From positions 1 to 60,451 of the forward strand of contig JAGBTV010000049.1 in NCBI GenBank assembly GCA_017631155.1: a DNA stretch of 60,451 nucleotides. The letters run 5' to 3'. Numbering within the stretch: the stretch's first letter is position 1; the number at the start of each line of letters is the position of its first letter. A program made the translations under genes and the position numbers. Below are positions 25,240-32,814 of this stretch, one piece after another. The notes beneath the pieces are model-generated. The model saw only the letters and a program-made list of their open reading frames with translations, was not told where the DNA came from and did not search any database. The DNA comes from Oscillospiraceae bacterium. GTDB taxonomy: Bacteria; Bacillota; Clostridia; Oscillospirales; Oscillospiraceae.

Positions 25240-25733
25240 ATCATTTCCTCCAAATCCGCCTGCCGCAGAATTCTGCAGTCAGTAATTTCATTTTTGTTGG
25301 TCTCTATCAACCCAACGCTGCCACTGGAAGAACCGCAGCTTCCGGGATTCATCACCCATAATCCATCCTCTTCCCTGTGGCAATCGGTCACATGGGTGTG
25401 TCCATAAAGCACTGCTTGTACGCTGTTGTCCCTGGCATCTTTCAAAAGTCTGTAAAGGTTTGACTTCACCCCGTGAATATGGCCATGTGTCATGTAAAGC
25501 TTTACACCGCAAACCGGATAACACAAAAACTCACGGGCAAAGGGTGGGCAGCGATATCGGTCACAATTTCCGCAAACCTGATGGAAGGTTATGTTCGGAA
25601 ACTCCTCCGTCATCTTCTCGCCATCATCATAATGATCCCCCAAATGAATCACCGCATCCGGCTTCATTGTCCGGATCATATTTCGCATAAAAGAAAGTCC
25701 GCTGTGGGAGTCCGACAGAACTAAAATCTTCAT
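25236..25733 (-). CDS. YfcE/MJ0936-type metallophosphoesterase
   Basis: A 165-residue calcineurin-like phosphodiesterase with metal-binding motifs LSDSHSG, HLGDHYDDG, GNCD, MTHGH and YGHTH. The family acts on phosphodiesters of unknown natural identity, using two metal ions. It resembles cytosolic YfcE. The start at 25733 (MKILVLSDSH) is chosen over 25748, but the ribosome binding site is weak. It is coupled to coaX by a 4-bp overlap. Confidence 0.9.
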   Translation of the reverse strand: MKILVLSDSHSGLSFMRNMIRTMKPDAVIHLGDHYDDGEKMTEEFPNITFHQVCGNCDRYRCPPFAREFLCYPVCGVKLYMTHGHIHGVKSNLYRLLKDARDNSVQAVLYGHTHVTDCHREEDGLWVMNPGSCGSSSGSVGLIETNKNEITDCRILRQADLEEMI

Positions 25734-25830
25734 ATTACAACCAACCACACTCTTTAGTGCTTGCAGTATAACACAAAACGCAATAAAATTCTACTATGCA
25801 AGTACATTTTTTCAAAAAACGAAAATTGGA

Positions 25831-25858
25831 ACAATCCAAACACGGAATGCATAGAATA
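25831..25858 (+). promoter_or_regulatory. Candidate SigK/SigE-type promoter of the three-gene cassette
   Basis: CATAGAATA (25850-25858) matches the mother-cell -10 consensus CATAnnnTA. An AC dinucleotide (25831-25832) lies 17 bp upstream, as expected for SigK. No good sigma-A promoter was seen. Confidence 0.4.
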
Positions 25859-25894
25859 CCTCAGGAATATCAAAACCGTGACGGAGGTATCTTT

Positions 25895-26125
25895 ATGCAA
25901 AAACAGCCTGATATTAATCCTCAGTCCATTCAGGAAGCCGCCGCACTGGCAAATAGCGAGGCCGGACAGCAACTCCTATCTGCACTAAACAACAAACATA
26001 GCAAAGAAATGGAGCAAGCATTTGCTCTTGCCGCCTCTGGAGACTATGAGCAGCTAAAAAAAGCATTAGAAGGAATCTTATCATCACCGGAAACCAAGGG
26101 CTTGCTGGACAGCCTAAGGGGGTGA
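25895..26125 (+). CDS. Uncharacterised small protein, first gene of a cassette
   Basis: A 76-residue acidic, alpha-helical protein (QKQPDINPQSIQEAAALANS onward) with no known domain. It has an alanine- and glutamine-rich helix pattern (TKGLLDSLRG ending), suggesting a small helical bundle. CGGAGGTATCTTT precedes the ATG. It is four bases from the next gene, and the cassette ends in a terminator. A link to sporulation is inferred from the promoter and from the third gene. Confidence 0.72.
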   Translation: MQKQPDINPQSIQEAAALANSEAGQQLLSALNNKHSKEMEQAFALAASGDYEQLKKALEGILSSPETKGLLDSLRG

Positions 26126-26129
26126 CAGC

Positions 26130-26504
26130 GTGGATAATTTTGAGGATAAACTGAACTCTGTCCTTGCTAATCCACAAATGATGTCACAGATTATGGCTAT
26201 GGCACAATCCTTGGGACAATCAAACCAAGGCAGCGAAGCTCCGCCCCACCAAGAACCAAGCGGCTCGGAAAAAGTAACACAGCAAGTTGGTCCATCTATG
26301 TTCAATCTTGACAGTGATGCCTTGCAAAAAATCTTTTCTGCAACGCAGCAGACAGGCATCGATAAAAACCAACAGGGATTATTGCGCGCACTCAGCCCCT
26401 ACCTTTGCCAAAGCAGAATTTCAAAACTGGAGAAAGCCATGCGTGCAGCGAAAATTGCCGGCTTTGCCGCCGCTGCACTCAACAGCAAAGGAAAAGGTTG
26501 GTGA
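26130..26504 (+). CDS. Uncharacterised protein, second gene of a cassette
   Basis: A 124-residue protein starting with GTG after AGGGGGTGACAGC. Residues 1-30 hold NPQMMSQIMAMAQSLG, a helical motif seen in unassigned clostridial proteins; a polar Ser/Pro/Gln linker (about 31-55) follows, and the C-terminus is a basic helix-rich region (about 70-124, SRISKLEKAMRAAKIAGFAA). No enzymatic motif. Its TGA overlaps the ATG of the third gene (TGATG), so they are translationally coupled. Confidence 0.72.
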   Translation: MDNFEDKLNSVLANPQMMSQIMAMAQSLGQSNQGSEAPPHQEPSGSEKVTQQVGPSMFNLDSDALQKIFSATQQTGIDKNQQGLLRALSPYLCQSRISKLEKAMRAAKIAGFAAAALNSKGKGW

Positions 26505-26836
26505 TGCTGGTGTATAACCGTTATATCCCACAGTCTGACGGAACTTATCGTAGAAGCCGCATTCCGGAACATCGCAATGAAGGAAGTGTACAGCCTTCCA
26601 AGCCCACAATACCCCATCCACCCCATCAAGAGGATCCACCTGTATCTCCTCCCGGAAATCCCCAAGGACCGCCGCCAAGAGGCCGAAATGTAGAAGGTTT
26701 TTTAAGACAAATACTTCCTAAGGATTTTGACACCGGTGATTTGCTGGTGATTCTGCTGCTGCTCCTGATGTCCGGTGACAACAAGGAAAATCAAAACAAT
26801 GCTTTGCTTACATTAGCCCTGTACCTGTTCATGTGA
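26504..26836 (+). CDS. Uncharacterised protein with proline-rich middle and hydrophobic tail
   Basis: A 110-residue protein. The basic head is YNRYIPQSDGTYRRSR; a proline-rich stretch (about 35-63) follows; the tail has two leucine-rich hydrophobic segments split by SGDNKENQNN (DTGDLLVILLLLLMSGDN onward). Such double hydrophobic tails occur in small sporulation-associated clostridial proteins. It could insert in a membrane or assemble by hydrophobic contacts; this is inference. It shares one base with the preceding stop. Confidence 0.7.
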   Translation: MLVYNRYIPQSDGTYRRSRIPEHRNEGSVQPSKPTIPHPPHQEDPPVSPPGNPQGPPPRGRNVEGFLRQILPKDFDTGDLLVILLLLLMSGDNKENQNNALLTLALYLFM

Positions 26837-26858
26837 GCCATGAATATTCTCAAATTAT

Positions 26859-26895
26859 AAAAGCAGCATCCCACCAACGCAAGATGCTGCTTTTT
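26859..26895. terminator. Terminator between the cassette and trpS
   Basis: AAGCAGCATC pairs with GATGCTGCTT (12-base loop) with a T run on the plus strand and an A run upstream, serving both converging operons. Confidence 0.88.
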
Positions 26896-26897
26896 CC

Positions 26898-27914
26898 TTA
26901 TTTTGCCACAAAGCCAACTTTTTTATAAACCTTACGCAAGGTCTTCTCTGCCACATAGGATGCTTTCTGTGCGCCATCCCGGTATACCGATTCCAAATAG
27001 GCCTTATCTTTCATCAAACGGGTGGATTCCTCGCGAATCGGGCGTAAATGCTCCACAACAGCTTCACCAACTGCAGGCTTAAACTTACCATAGCCGCAAC
27101 CCGCAAACTCAGCTTCGATCTGCTCAAATGTCTTTCCGGTAACTGCAGAATAAATCGTCATCAGATTGGATACGCCGGGCTTGTTTTCTTTGTCATATCG
27201 CACGCAGTTTTCGGTATCGGAGTCCGTAATTGCTCTTTTAAACTGCTTCATGATTACTTCAGGGGGATCCATCAGCAGCACACGACCGGTATCCTCATTC
27301 TCAGACTTGGACATCTTTGCGGTAGGATTGGTCAAGCTCATAACTCTGGCGCCGACCTTGGGAATAAAAGGCTCGGGAATCTTAAATACATCACCGTAGA
27401 TACTGTTAAAACGACGGGCAATCACATGCGTCAACTCTACATGCTGCTTCTGATCCTCACCCACAGGAACCAGATCCGGCTGATAAAGGAGAATATCACC
27501 AGCCATCAAGCTGGGGTAAGTAAACAGACCTGCATTGATATTGTCCGCATTCTTGGCAGACTTATCCTTAAACTGAGTCATACGGCTAAGCTCGCCAAAC
27601 ATAGAGTAGCAGTCAAGTACCCAGCCCAGTTCCGCATGCTGATGCACATGGCTTTGAATAAACAAGGTATTCTTCTCGGGATCCAGGCCGCAGGCAATAT
27701 ACTGTGCCAATTGCTCCAATGTACGACGGCGAAGATCTGCCGGATTCTGACGCACGGTAATAGCATGAAGATCCGCCATAAAATAGAAGCAATCATATTG
27801 ATCAGCCCGTTCAGCCCAGTTCTTCACAGCACCCAAATAGCTTCCCAGGGTAAGATCGCCACTGGGCTTGATACCGGAGAGCATTCTCTTTTTAGAAATT
27901 TCTAACTGTTCCAT
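26898..27914 (-). CDS. trpS: Tryptophanyl-tRNA synthetase
   Basis: A class I synthetase charging tRNA-Trp; 338 residues, as is usual for bacterial TrpRS dimers. The HIGH-type motif is GDLTLGSYLG (near residue 19) and KMSKS is perfect (near 200, AKMSKSENE). There are also the family motifs YFMADLHAIT and LLYQPDLVPVGEDQKQH. The promoter lies only about 35 bp upstream, so there is no room for a T-box leader. Confidence 0.97.
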   Translation of the reverse strand: MEQLEISKKRMLSGIKPSGDLTLGSYLGAVKNWAERADQYDCFYFMADLHAITVRQNPADLRRRTLEQLAQYIACGLDPEKNTLFIQSHVHQHAELGWVLDCYSMFGELSRMTQFKDKSAKNADNINAGLFTYPSLMAGDILLYQPDLVPVGEDQKQHVELTHVIARRFNSIYGDVFKIPEPFIPKVGARVMSLTNPTAKMSKSENEDTGRVLLMDPPEVIMKQFKRAITDSDTENCVRYDKENKPGVSNLMTIYSAVTGKTFEQIEAEFAGCGYGKFKPAVGEAVVEHLRPIREESTRLMKDKAYLESVYRDGAQKASYVAEKTLRKVYKKVGFVAK

Positions 27915-27945
27915 AAAAACGCCTCTTCAAAAAAATGATGGAAAT

Positions 27946-27974
27946 ATTCTAGCATACATTGCCGAAAAAGGCAA
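27946..27974 (-). promoter_or_regulatory. trpS promoter
   Basis: TTGCCT (27969-27974), 17 bp and TAGAAT (27946-27951) on the minus strand. Confidence 0.75.
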
Positions 27975-28005
27975 GCAATCCACAAAGCTTTTCTCTGCAG
28001 AACTC

Positions 28006-28034
28006 TTGCAACGGAATGAAAAATATTGTATAAT
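28006..28034 (+). promoter_or_regulatory. Promoter of the YbaK-TSCPD pair
   Basis: TTGCAA (28006-28011), 17 bp and TATAAT (28029-28034), 18 bp before the ATG at 28053. The leader would be only about a dozen bases. Confidence 0.78.
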
Positions 28035-28052
28035 ACTTTTCGGTGATTTAAC

Positions 28053-28526
28053 ATGGCAACAAAAACCAATGCAGTTCGATTGGTTCAACAGGCGCATATC
28101 CCCTGCCGGGAAGCTTTTTATGAATATGACGAAAATGATTTAAACGGAAATCACGCTGCTGTAGCCCTGGGATTTCCACCGGAGCAAGTTTTCAAAACAC
28201 TGGTTGCCCGAGGCGATCGTTCCGGTATTCATGTTTTCTGTATTCCTGTTTGCTGCGAATTGGATTTAAAGAAAGCAGCTAAGGCGGCCGGAGATAAAAG
28301 CATAGAGCTGGTAGCGGTAAAAGAACTGCTTGGTCTTACCGGTTATATCCGTGGCGGCTGCAGTCCAGTGGGGATGAAGAAAAAGTATCCCACGCATTTT
28401 GACGAAACCTGTATTCTTTGGAATGAAATTGCCGTTTCTGCCGGAGAACGGGGTCATCAAATGATCCTCCCGCCGGAGCCACTCATGGCCCTTGTCAGTG
28501 CTACCACCGATGATTTGTGTAAATAA
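28053..28526 (+). CDS. ybaK: Cys-tRNA(Pro) deacylase, YbaK type
   Basis: An editing protein that hydrolyses mischarged Cys-tRNA(Pro) in trans. The 157-residue product has the YbaK/ProX fold: conserved helix start TNAVRLVQ, the catalytic-region lysine in VFKTLVARG, and the GYIRGGCSPVGMKKKYPTHFDE loop typical of YbaK. It has a very short leader with a weak GGTGA box. A TSCPD gene lies 19 bp downstream. Confidence 0.93.
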   Translation: MATKTNAVRLVQQAHIPCREAFYEYDENDLNGNHAAVALGFPPEQVFKTLVARGDRSGIHVFCIPVCCELDLKKAAKAAGDKSIELVAVKELLGLTGYIRGGCSPVGMKKKYPTHFDETCILWNEIAVSAGERGHQMILPPEPLMALVSATTDDLCK

Positions 28527-28545
28527 TAGAAAGGAAGAAATAGAT

Positions 28546-28797
28546 ATGCAATTTGAATACAAAACCAAGGGAACCTGTTCCCAATACATCAACTTTGAAA
28601 TTGAAGACGGCAAACTGAAGAATGTTCAGTATATTGGCGGCTGTAACGGAAATCTAAAAGGCATCAGCTCTTTGGTAGAAGGTATGGATGTGGATGAGGT
28701 CATCGCTCGTTTGGAAGGTACTACCTGCGGCATGAAAGACACCTCCTGTCCCGATCAGCTGGCTACCGCTTTGACACAAGCAAAGGAAAAGCTTTAA
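28546..28797 (+). CDS. TSCPD domain protein (TIGR03905 four-Cys family)
   Basis: An 83-residue protein of the TIGR03905 family. Four conserved cysteines are seen: GTCSQYINFEI, GGCNGNL, TTCGMKD and TSCPDQLA; they probably bind metal. The same domain is found at the C-terminus of some class II ribonucleotide reductases. The function alone is unknown. AAAGGAAG precedes the ATG. A terminator follows 10 bp after the stop. Confidence 0.92.
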   Translation: MQFEYKTKGTCSQYINFEIEDGKLKNVQYIGGCNGNLKGISSLVEGMDVDEVIARLEGTTCGMKDTSCPDQLATALTQAKEKL

Positions 28798-28806
28798 TCT
28801 CAGATG

Positions 28807-28846
28807 AAAACCGATCTGTGGGCAACTCCGCAGATCGGTTTTTTAT
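28807..28846. terminator. Terminator between the TSCPD and dinB genes
   Basis: AAAACCGATCTG pairs with CAGATCGGTTTT, followed by a T run on the plus strand; dinB, on the minus strand, ends at 28843 inside the tail. Confidence 0.88.
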
Positions 28847-30120
28847 ATTTCTTTCGGAACCGGTTTGGTCACTCCGGTGCGACGGGCTTTGTCCAACCCT
28901 CCACCCATGTGAAGTTCCCCGGTATTTACAAATCTGCCTCTTTGGATAATATCTTCTCCGAATTTATCCCGCAAGCTGTCCACAGTCTCATCCAAACGAA
29001 GCTTTTTTTCGTACTGTTGGGGTGAAACCCCGGAAAAAAGATCAAATTGCTGATAGGATTCTTTGGTCAGCCGGGTTACCTGTACCCCCAACTGCCGAAG
29101 GGGTGTTTCTCCATCCCAAGCTTCCTGAAACACCTGGCAGGCCGCCTCAAAAATCTCTGTAGTAATATTTGTCGCACCCGACAGCATCATTTGATGAGAA
29201 AAATCCCGAAATTCTTTGGTACGAAGATGGACGCAAATGCACCTTCCGCACTGATTATCCTGGCGCATTCGACTGGCTACCGTTTCACATAAACTCAAAA
29301 TTACCCGATAGGCATCCTGCTGCGTAACCACATCCCGGGGTGTGGTGGTAGAATTTCCGTAACCTTTGTTTTCTGCCGGTTCCGGAACAACCAAGTCTAC
29401 ATTACGTCCGTTGGCAAAGTGCCAAATCGTTTCTCCGTGTTTTCCCAGCTTTCGCTTCAGCAAAGCGATATCCGCTTGGGCCAGCTGACCAATGGTATAG
29501 ATCCCTAAAAGATTCAGCTTTCTTTCTGTGGCCGCCCCTACCAGAAACAGATCTCGCACAGGAAGGGACCACATTTTGGTTTCCATCTCTTCCGGGAAAA
29601 GCGTGTGGACTTTGTTTGGTTTTTCAAAGTCTCCTGCCATTTTTGCCAGGATCTTGTTGGAGGAGATTCCCACATTCACAGTAAAACCAAGTTCTTCCCA
29701 TATTCTCTGCCGCAGCTTCTCTGCAGCCAGCCTGGGCGACCCCCAAAGCCGGGTAGTTCCCGTCATATCCATCCAGGCTTCATCAATAGAATATTGCTCC
29801 ACAACAGGTGTAAAGCTTCTTAAAAGTTCCACAAAACTTCGAGAAGCCCTTACATACAGTTCATAATCCGGGGGAACGACTTTTAAAGTCGGACATTTTT
29901 CCAGTGCTTGAAACAGCGGCTCTCCCGTACGGATGCCGCATTTTTTGGCCGGTGTACTTCTTGCTAAAATAATGCTGTGCCGGGAGGCTTTATCTCCTGC
30001 CACCACAGAAGGAATATCCCGAAGATCCTCCGTTTCCTGCAACACCTTTACCCGGTAAGCCGCAGACCAACTCAAAAAAGCGGAGTTGGCATCCACATGA
30101 AAGATAACCCGATTCTCCAT
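28843..30120 (-). CDS. dinB: DNA polymerase IV (Y family)
   Basis: An error-prone translesion polymerase of 425 residues. The catalytic carboxylates are seen in HVDANSAFLSW (first Asp) and YSIDEAW (Asp-Glu pair). Palm, finger and thumb regions are followed by the little finger domain (about 235-360). The ATG at 30120 follows GGAGGATCTATTG, lying inside the end of the upstream 88-residue gene; the junction is TGATG, so the two are coupled. A beta-clamp-type QxxLF-like motif (QQFDLFSG) is near residue 360. Confidence 0.95.
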   Translation of the reverse strand: MENRVIFHVDANSAFLSWSAAYRVKVLQETEDLRDIPSVVAGDKASRHSIILARSTPAKKCGIRTGEPLFQALEKCPTLKVVPPDYELYVRASRSFVELLRSFTPVVEQYSIDEAWMDMTGTTRLWGSPRLAAEKLRQRIWEELGFTVNVGISSNKILAKMAGDFEKPNKVHTLFPEEMETKMWSLPVRDLFLVGAATERKLNLLGIYTIGQLAQADIALLKRKLGKHGETIWHFANGRNVDLVVPEPAENKGYGNSTTTPRDVVTQQDAYRVILSLCETVASRMRQDNQCGRCICVHLRTKEFRDFSHQMMLSGATNITTEIFEAACQVFQEAWDGETPLRQLGVQVTRLTKESYQQFDLFSGVSPQQYEKKLRLDETVDSLRDKFGEDIIQRGRFVNTGELHMGGGLDKARRTGVTKPVPKEI

Positions 30121-30386
30121 CAATAGATCCTCCGGAATAAGCACCAGGTATGGGTGCGAATGGTATACTTCAGCTCAAACAGCCACTGCTCACCTTTTAC
30201 CGTTGCTTTACACAGAAATATCTGCGCTTCGATACCAACATATTGAACCGGTTTCATCCCCACCACTTCATCAATATCCACGCGCAGCAGTTCATGGGAA
30301 TCATCCTCCATTCGGAAGCGCAGCGGACGGATATCACCATTGGCACTGCATACAGATATCACATCCACAGGACAATTGACCCCCAT
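30120..30386 (-). CDS. Small protein translationally coupled to dinB
   Basis: An 88-residue protein starting MGVNCPVDVISVCS. It is predicted beta-rich, with alternating hydrophobic strands (IRPLRFRMED, LLRVDIDEVV, EAQIFLCKATV, LFELKYTIRTHTWCLFRR). No known domain is recognised. The start at 30386 has a perfect AGGAGGTGAG. The TGA overlaps the dinB ATG. It may be a clostridial accessory of Pol IV; this is inference from coupling. It has its own sigma-A promoter divergent from the HAD gene. Confidence 0.8.
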   Translation of the reverse strand: MGVNCPVDVISVCSANGDIRPLRFRMEDDSHELLRVDIDEVVGMKPVQYVGIEAQIFLCKATVKGEQWLFELKYTIRTHTWCLFRRIY

Positions 30387-30410
30387 ATCACTCACCTCCT
30401 ATTTTCATTT

Positions 30411-30439
30411 ATTATAGCACATTCGTTCGATTATAGCAA
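30411..30439 (-). promoter_or_regulatory. Promoter of the dinB operon
   Basis: TTGCTA (30434-30439), 17 bp and TATAAT (30411-30416) on the minus strand. A second TATAAT-like run and CGAACGAATGTG lie between; CGAACNNNNGTTY, the Gram-positive LexA box, is only half matched. Confidence 0.7.
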
Positions 30440-30453
30440 GAGGAATTTTCCGG

Positions 30454-30482
30454 TTGCCAGCGATCCGTAAGTTTGGTATAAT
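30454..30482 (+). promoter_or_regulatory. Promoter of the HAD gene at 30513
   Basis: TTGCCA (30454-30459), 17 bp and TATAAT (30477-30482) on the plus strand, 14 bp from the divergent dinB -35. Confidence 0.72.
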
Positions 30483-30512
30483 ACATAAATAATCCGAAAA
30501 GAGGTGAACCCT

Positions 30513-31169
30513 GTGCTGAAATACCCCTGTTTGGTTTTAGATCATGACGATACCGTTGTGCAAAGCATGAAAACATTGAGCTATCCCTTTTTCTTATATG
30601 TCCTGGAAGTATTCCGGCCTGGGCAAACCATGTCATTTTCAGATTATGTGCGAGACTGTCACCACTATGGATTTGCGGATCTTTGCCGGCTTCGCTTTGG
30701 TTTTACAGAAGATGAGCTTGCCAAAGAGCATACCATGTGGATGGACTATGTGTTACAAAACACACCAGCCCCCTACCCCGGCATTGAGAACATTCTCAAA
30801 CGGCATAAAGAAGCCGGTGGTCTGATTTGTGTGGTATCCCATTCCAGTAAGGAAAACATACTGCGGGACTACCGTACCCATTTTGGCTTTTTGCCGGATG
30901 CCGTATACGGCTGGGAACTGCCGAAATCGCAAAGAAAACCTAACCCCTATCCCCTGCAGGATATTATGAACCGCTTCTCCCTTAGAGAAGATCAGATTCT
31001 TGTGGTTGACGATATGAAGTTGGCCTGTAAAATGGCTTCCCCCCTGGGAATTCAGGTAGCCTATGCCGGCTGGAATGGACTGGATGTGCCGGAAGTCGAT
31101 GCAGAAATGAACCGGTTGTGCAATTACAGCTTTCTATCCATACAAGAATTCGAAGCGTTTCTGTTTTGA
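30513..31169 (+). CDS. HAD family hydrolase
   Basis: A 218-residue HAD-superfamily protein with motif I as VLDHDDTVV, a helical cap with many aromatic residues, VVSHSS as motif II and VVDDMKLA as motif IV. The substrate is unknown. Two GTG starts (30504 and 30513) are possible; GAGGTG lies at a good distance from 30513. It precedes smpB without a shared promoter, since smpB has its own. Confidence 0.82.
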   Translation: MLKYPCLVLDHDDTVVQSMKTLSYPFFLYVLEVFRPGQTMSFSDYVRDCHHYGFADLCRLRFGFTEDELAKEHTMWMDYVLQNTPAPYPGIENILKRHKEAGGLICVVSHSSKENILRDYRTHFGFLPDAVYGWELPKSQRKPNPYPLQDIMNRFSLREDQILVVDDMKLACKMASPLGIQVAYAGWNGLDVPEVDAEMNRLCNYSFLSIQEFEAFLF

Positions 31170-31186
31170 TACCTTGACATTTATGG

Positions 31187-31192
31187 TATAAT
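31187..31192 (+). promoter_or_regulatory. -10 element of the smpB promoter
   Basis: A perfect TATAAT at 31187-31192 lies 25 bp before smpB. The -35 region is poor (TTTGAT at 16 bp spacing), so strength is uncertain. Confidence 0.45.
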
Positions 31193-31217
31193 GCACTCAG
31201 TAAGGAGGTGAGCCGTC

Positions 31218-31679
31218 TTGGAAAAACAGAGTGTCAAAGTCATGGCAACCAACCGGGAAGCCAGACACGAATACTTTATTGAGGAAGAATTTGAAGCCGG
31301 AATTGAGCTGCAAGGCACCGAAGTCAAGTCTATCCGGGCCGGCACACTGAATCTGAAAGACAGTTGGTGCGGCATCAAAGACGGGGAACTTTTGGTCAAC
31401 CAAATGCACATTTCCCCCTATGACCACGGAAACCGCTTTAACCCAGATCCCAGGCGCCCCAGAAGACTTTTGATGCACAAGCGAGAGATCATGCGTTTGT
31501 TTGGCAAAGTCAAGCAGGACGGATATTCCATCATTCCCCTTTCCGTGTATCTGAAAGGCAGCCTTGTGAAGATCAAGATCGGCCTGTGTAAGGGTAAAAA
31601 ATTATACGACAAAAGACAAGCCGCGGCAGAAAAAGACGCCAAGCGTCAAATTGACCGGGCTATGAAGGAGAGATACTAA
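31218..31679 (+). CDS. smpB: SsrA-binding protein SmpB
   Basis: SmpB binds tmRNA and delivers it to stalled ribosomes for trans-translation. The 153-residue product has the conserved OB-fold core (TNREARHEYFIEEEFEAGIE, GTEVKSIRAG, LKDSW) and the basic C-terminal tail (KLYDKR then KDAKRQIDRAMK) that enters the decoding centre. The start is TTG with a strong AAGGAGGTGAG. The tmRNA gene itself lies 600 bp downstream behind the cyclophilin gene. Confidence 0.96.
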   Translation: MEKQSVKVMATNREARHEYFIEEEFEAGIELQGTEVKSIRAGTLNLKDSWCGIKDGELLVNQMHISPYDHGNRFNPDPRRPRRLLMHKREIMRLFGKVKQDGYSIIPLSVYLKGSLVKIKIGLCKGKKLYDKRQAAAEKDAKRQIDRAMKERY

Positions 31680-31680
31680 T

Positions 31681-32220
31681 ATGGCAAATCCTACTTTTAA
31701 AATCACAATGGAAAACGGCGGCATTATTGAGGGCGAGCTGTATCCCGAGAAAGCACCTCAGAGTGTTGCCAACTTCGTGGATCTGTGCAGCCATAACTAC
31801 TATGACGGACTGATTTTCCACCGCGTCATCCCCGGCTTTATGATCCAGGGCGGTTGCCCGGAAGGAACCGGTATGGGAGGCCCCGGCTACTGCATCAAGG
31901 GCGAGTTCTTCTTCAATGGTGTTAAGAACGACCTGAAGCATAAGCGTGGTGTTCTGTCCATGGCTCGTTCTTCCTCCCCCAACTCCGGTGGCAGCCAGTT
32001 CTTTATTATGCACCAGGATGCCAAGCATCTGGACGGTCAGTATGCTGCTTTCGGTAAGGTAACTTCCGGTATCGAAGTTGTGGATGCCATCGCAGCCACT
32101 AAAACCGGACCTCAGGATCGTCCTGTTGCCGAGCAGAAGATCGCATCCATTACTGTGGAACTGAACGGTGCAGAGCTGGCAGAACTGAAGAAGCTGCCGG
32201 ATCCTTACGGAAGATTCTAA
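31681..32220 (+). CDS. Peptidyl-prolyl cis-trans isomerase, cyclophilin type
   Basis: A 179-residue cytosolic cyclophilin without signal peptide that speeds proline isomerisation in folding proteins. Family features: VANFVDLC, FHRVIPGFMIQGG (catalytic Arg in FHRV), SGGSQFFI and FGKV. One base separates it from the smpB stop. It reads into a hairpin before tmRNA. Confidence 0.93.
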   Translation: MANPTFKITMENGGIIEGELYPEKAPQSVANFVDLCSHNYYDGLIFHRVIPGFMIQGGCPEGTGMGGPGYCIKGEFFFNGVKNDLKHKRGVLSMARSSSPNSGGSQFFIMHQDAKHLDGQYAAFGKVTSGIEVVDAIAATKTGPQDRPVAEQKIASITVELNGAELAELKKLPDPYGRF

Positions 32221-32230
32221 TTGCTTGTTG

Positions 32231-32254
32231 TGGGGCGCACAGCGCCCCACAACA
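32231..32254 (+). terminator. Hairpin before tmRNA
   Basis: GTTGTGGGGCGC pairs with GCGCCCCACAAC. No T run follows (ACAAAACATT), so it may be only a weak terminator or an RNA-processing site, letting tmRNA be co-transcribed with smpB. Confidence 0.5.
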
Positions 32255-32277
32255 CAAAACATTCCTGCTTTCTATCC

Positions 32278-32625
32278 GGGGCCGTACTGGTTTCGACGGG
32301 GGTAGTGAGGCTGGAATAGCGGGCCGTGGCGCCTGACCACGATAAAACGGGTACCTTTTAAATTTAACTGACAACAATACTGTTGCTTTCGCTGCCTAAT
32401 TAGGCGCGCATCCTCCCCGGAAGGTCCACGAGCCGGGCTTGGGTGTGATTTGAGTGGAGAACGTGCGTACGGTAAGCTTTGCCCGTGCCACGCATTATGA
32501 AGCTACTGATTCCCGTAGGATGTTTGTTTCCGCCGGGTTGAGGGAATGTAAATAACAAACTGCGCCCGGAGAAGTTCCTTCCAAGTTGCTTTCGGACAGG
32601 GGTTCGATTCCCCTCGGCTCCACCA
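32278..32625 (+). ncRNA. ssrA: Transfer-messenger RNA
   Basis: A 348-nt tmRNA. The 5' end GGGGCCGTACTGGTTTCGACGGGG and the 3' tRNA-like end (GGTTCGATTCCCCTCGGCTCC-ACCA) pair as in the alanyl tRNA-like domain. The tag frame lies at 32370-32399: after the charged Ala it reads DNNTVAFAA, then TAA. The tag ends in AFAA, while the usual ending is ALAA. SmpB lies just upstream, so both partners are in one locus. Confidence 0.96.
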
Positions 32626-32662
32626 AAATAAAGCTCCACCCTTTTGGGTGGAGCTTTATTTT
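32626..32662 (+). terminator. tmRNA terminator
   Basis: AAATAAAGCTCCACCC pairs with its complement around TTTT, directly after the CCA end, followed by TTTT. Confidence 0.92.
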
Positions 32663-32691
32663 GGTTACGCTAGGGAAATCTGACAATCGAA

Positions 32692-32740
32692 ATGGGACTG
32701 TCCAGTGTACAGTCCCTGCAACCAATTCAAAAACGGTTGC
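32692..32740. repeat. Two short inverted repeats before deoC
   Basis: GGGACTGT-CCAGTGT-ACAGTCCC (32692-32714) and GCAACC-AATTCAAAAAC-GGTTGC (32718-32740) stand side by side between tmRNA and the deoC promoter. No T runs; the role is unknown. Confidence 0.55.
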
Positions 32741-32755
32741 TGCCTGTATTTTCGC

Positions 32756-32784
32756 TTGCATATTCACTTATTTTTCGGTACAAT
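32756..32784 (+). promoter_or_regulatory. deoC-deoD promoter
   Basis: TTGCAT (32756-32761), 17 bp and TACAAT (32779-32784) lie 31 bp before deoC. The upstream palindromes could be operator sites. Confidence 0.75.
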
Positions 32785-32814
32785 AAACTTAATGTAATGT
32801 AAAGGAGTACCAAT

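Noticed and set aside
27048..27905. Plus-strand frame of 285 residues inside trpS
   Set aside because: Antisense to a well-conserved TrpRS; no start signals.
27915..27945. T-box leader for trpS
   Set aside because: The promoter is about 35 bp from the start, leaving no space; no AGGGTGGNACCGCG motif.
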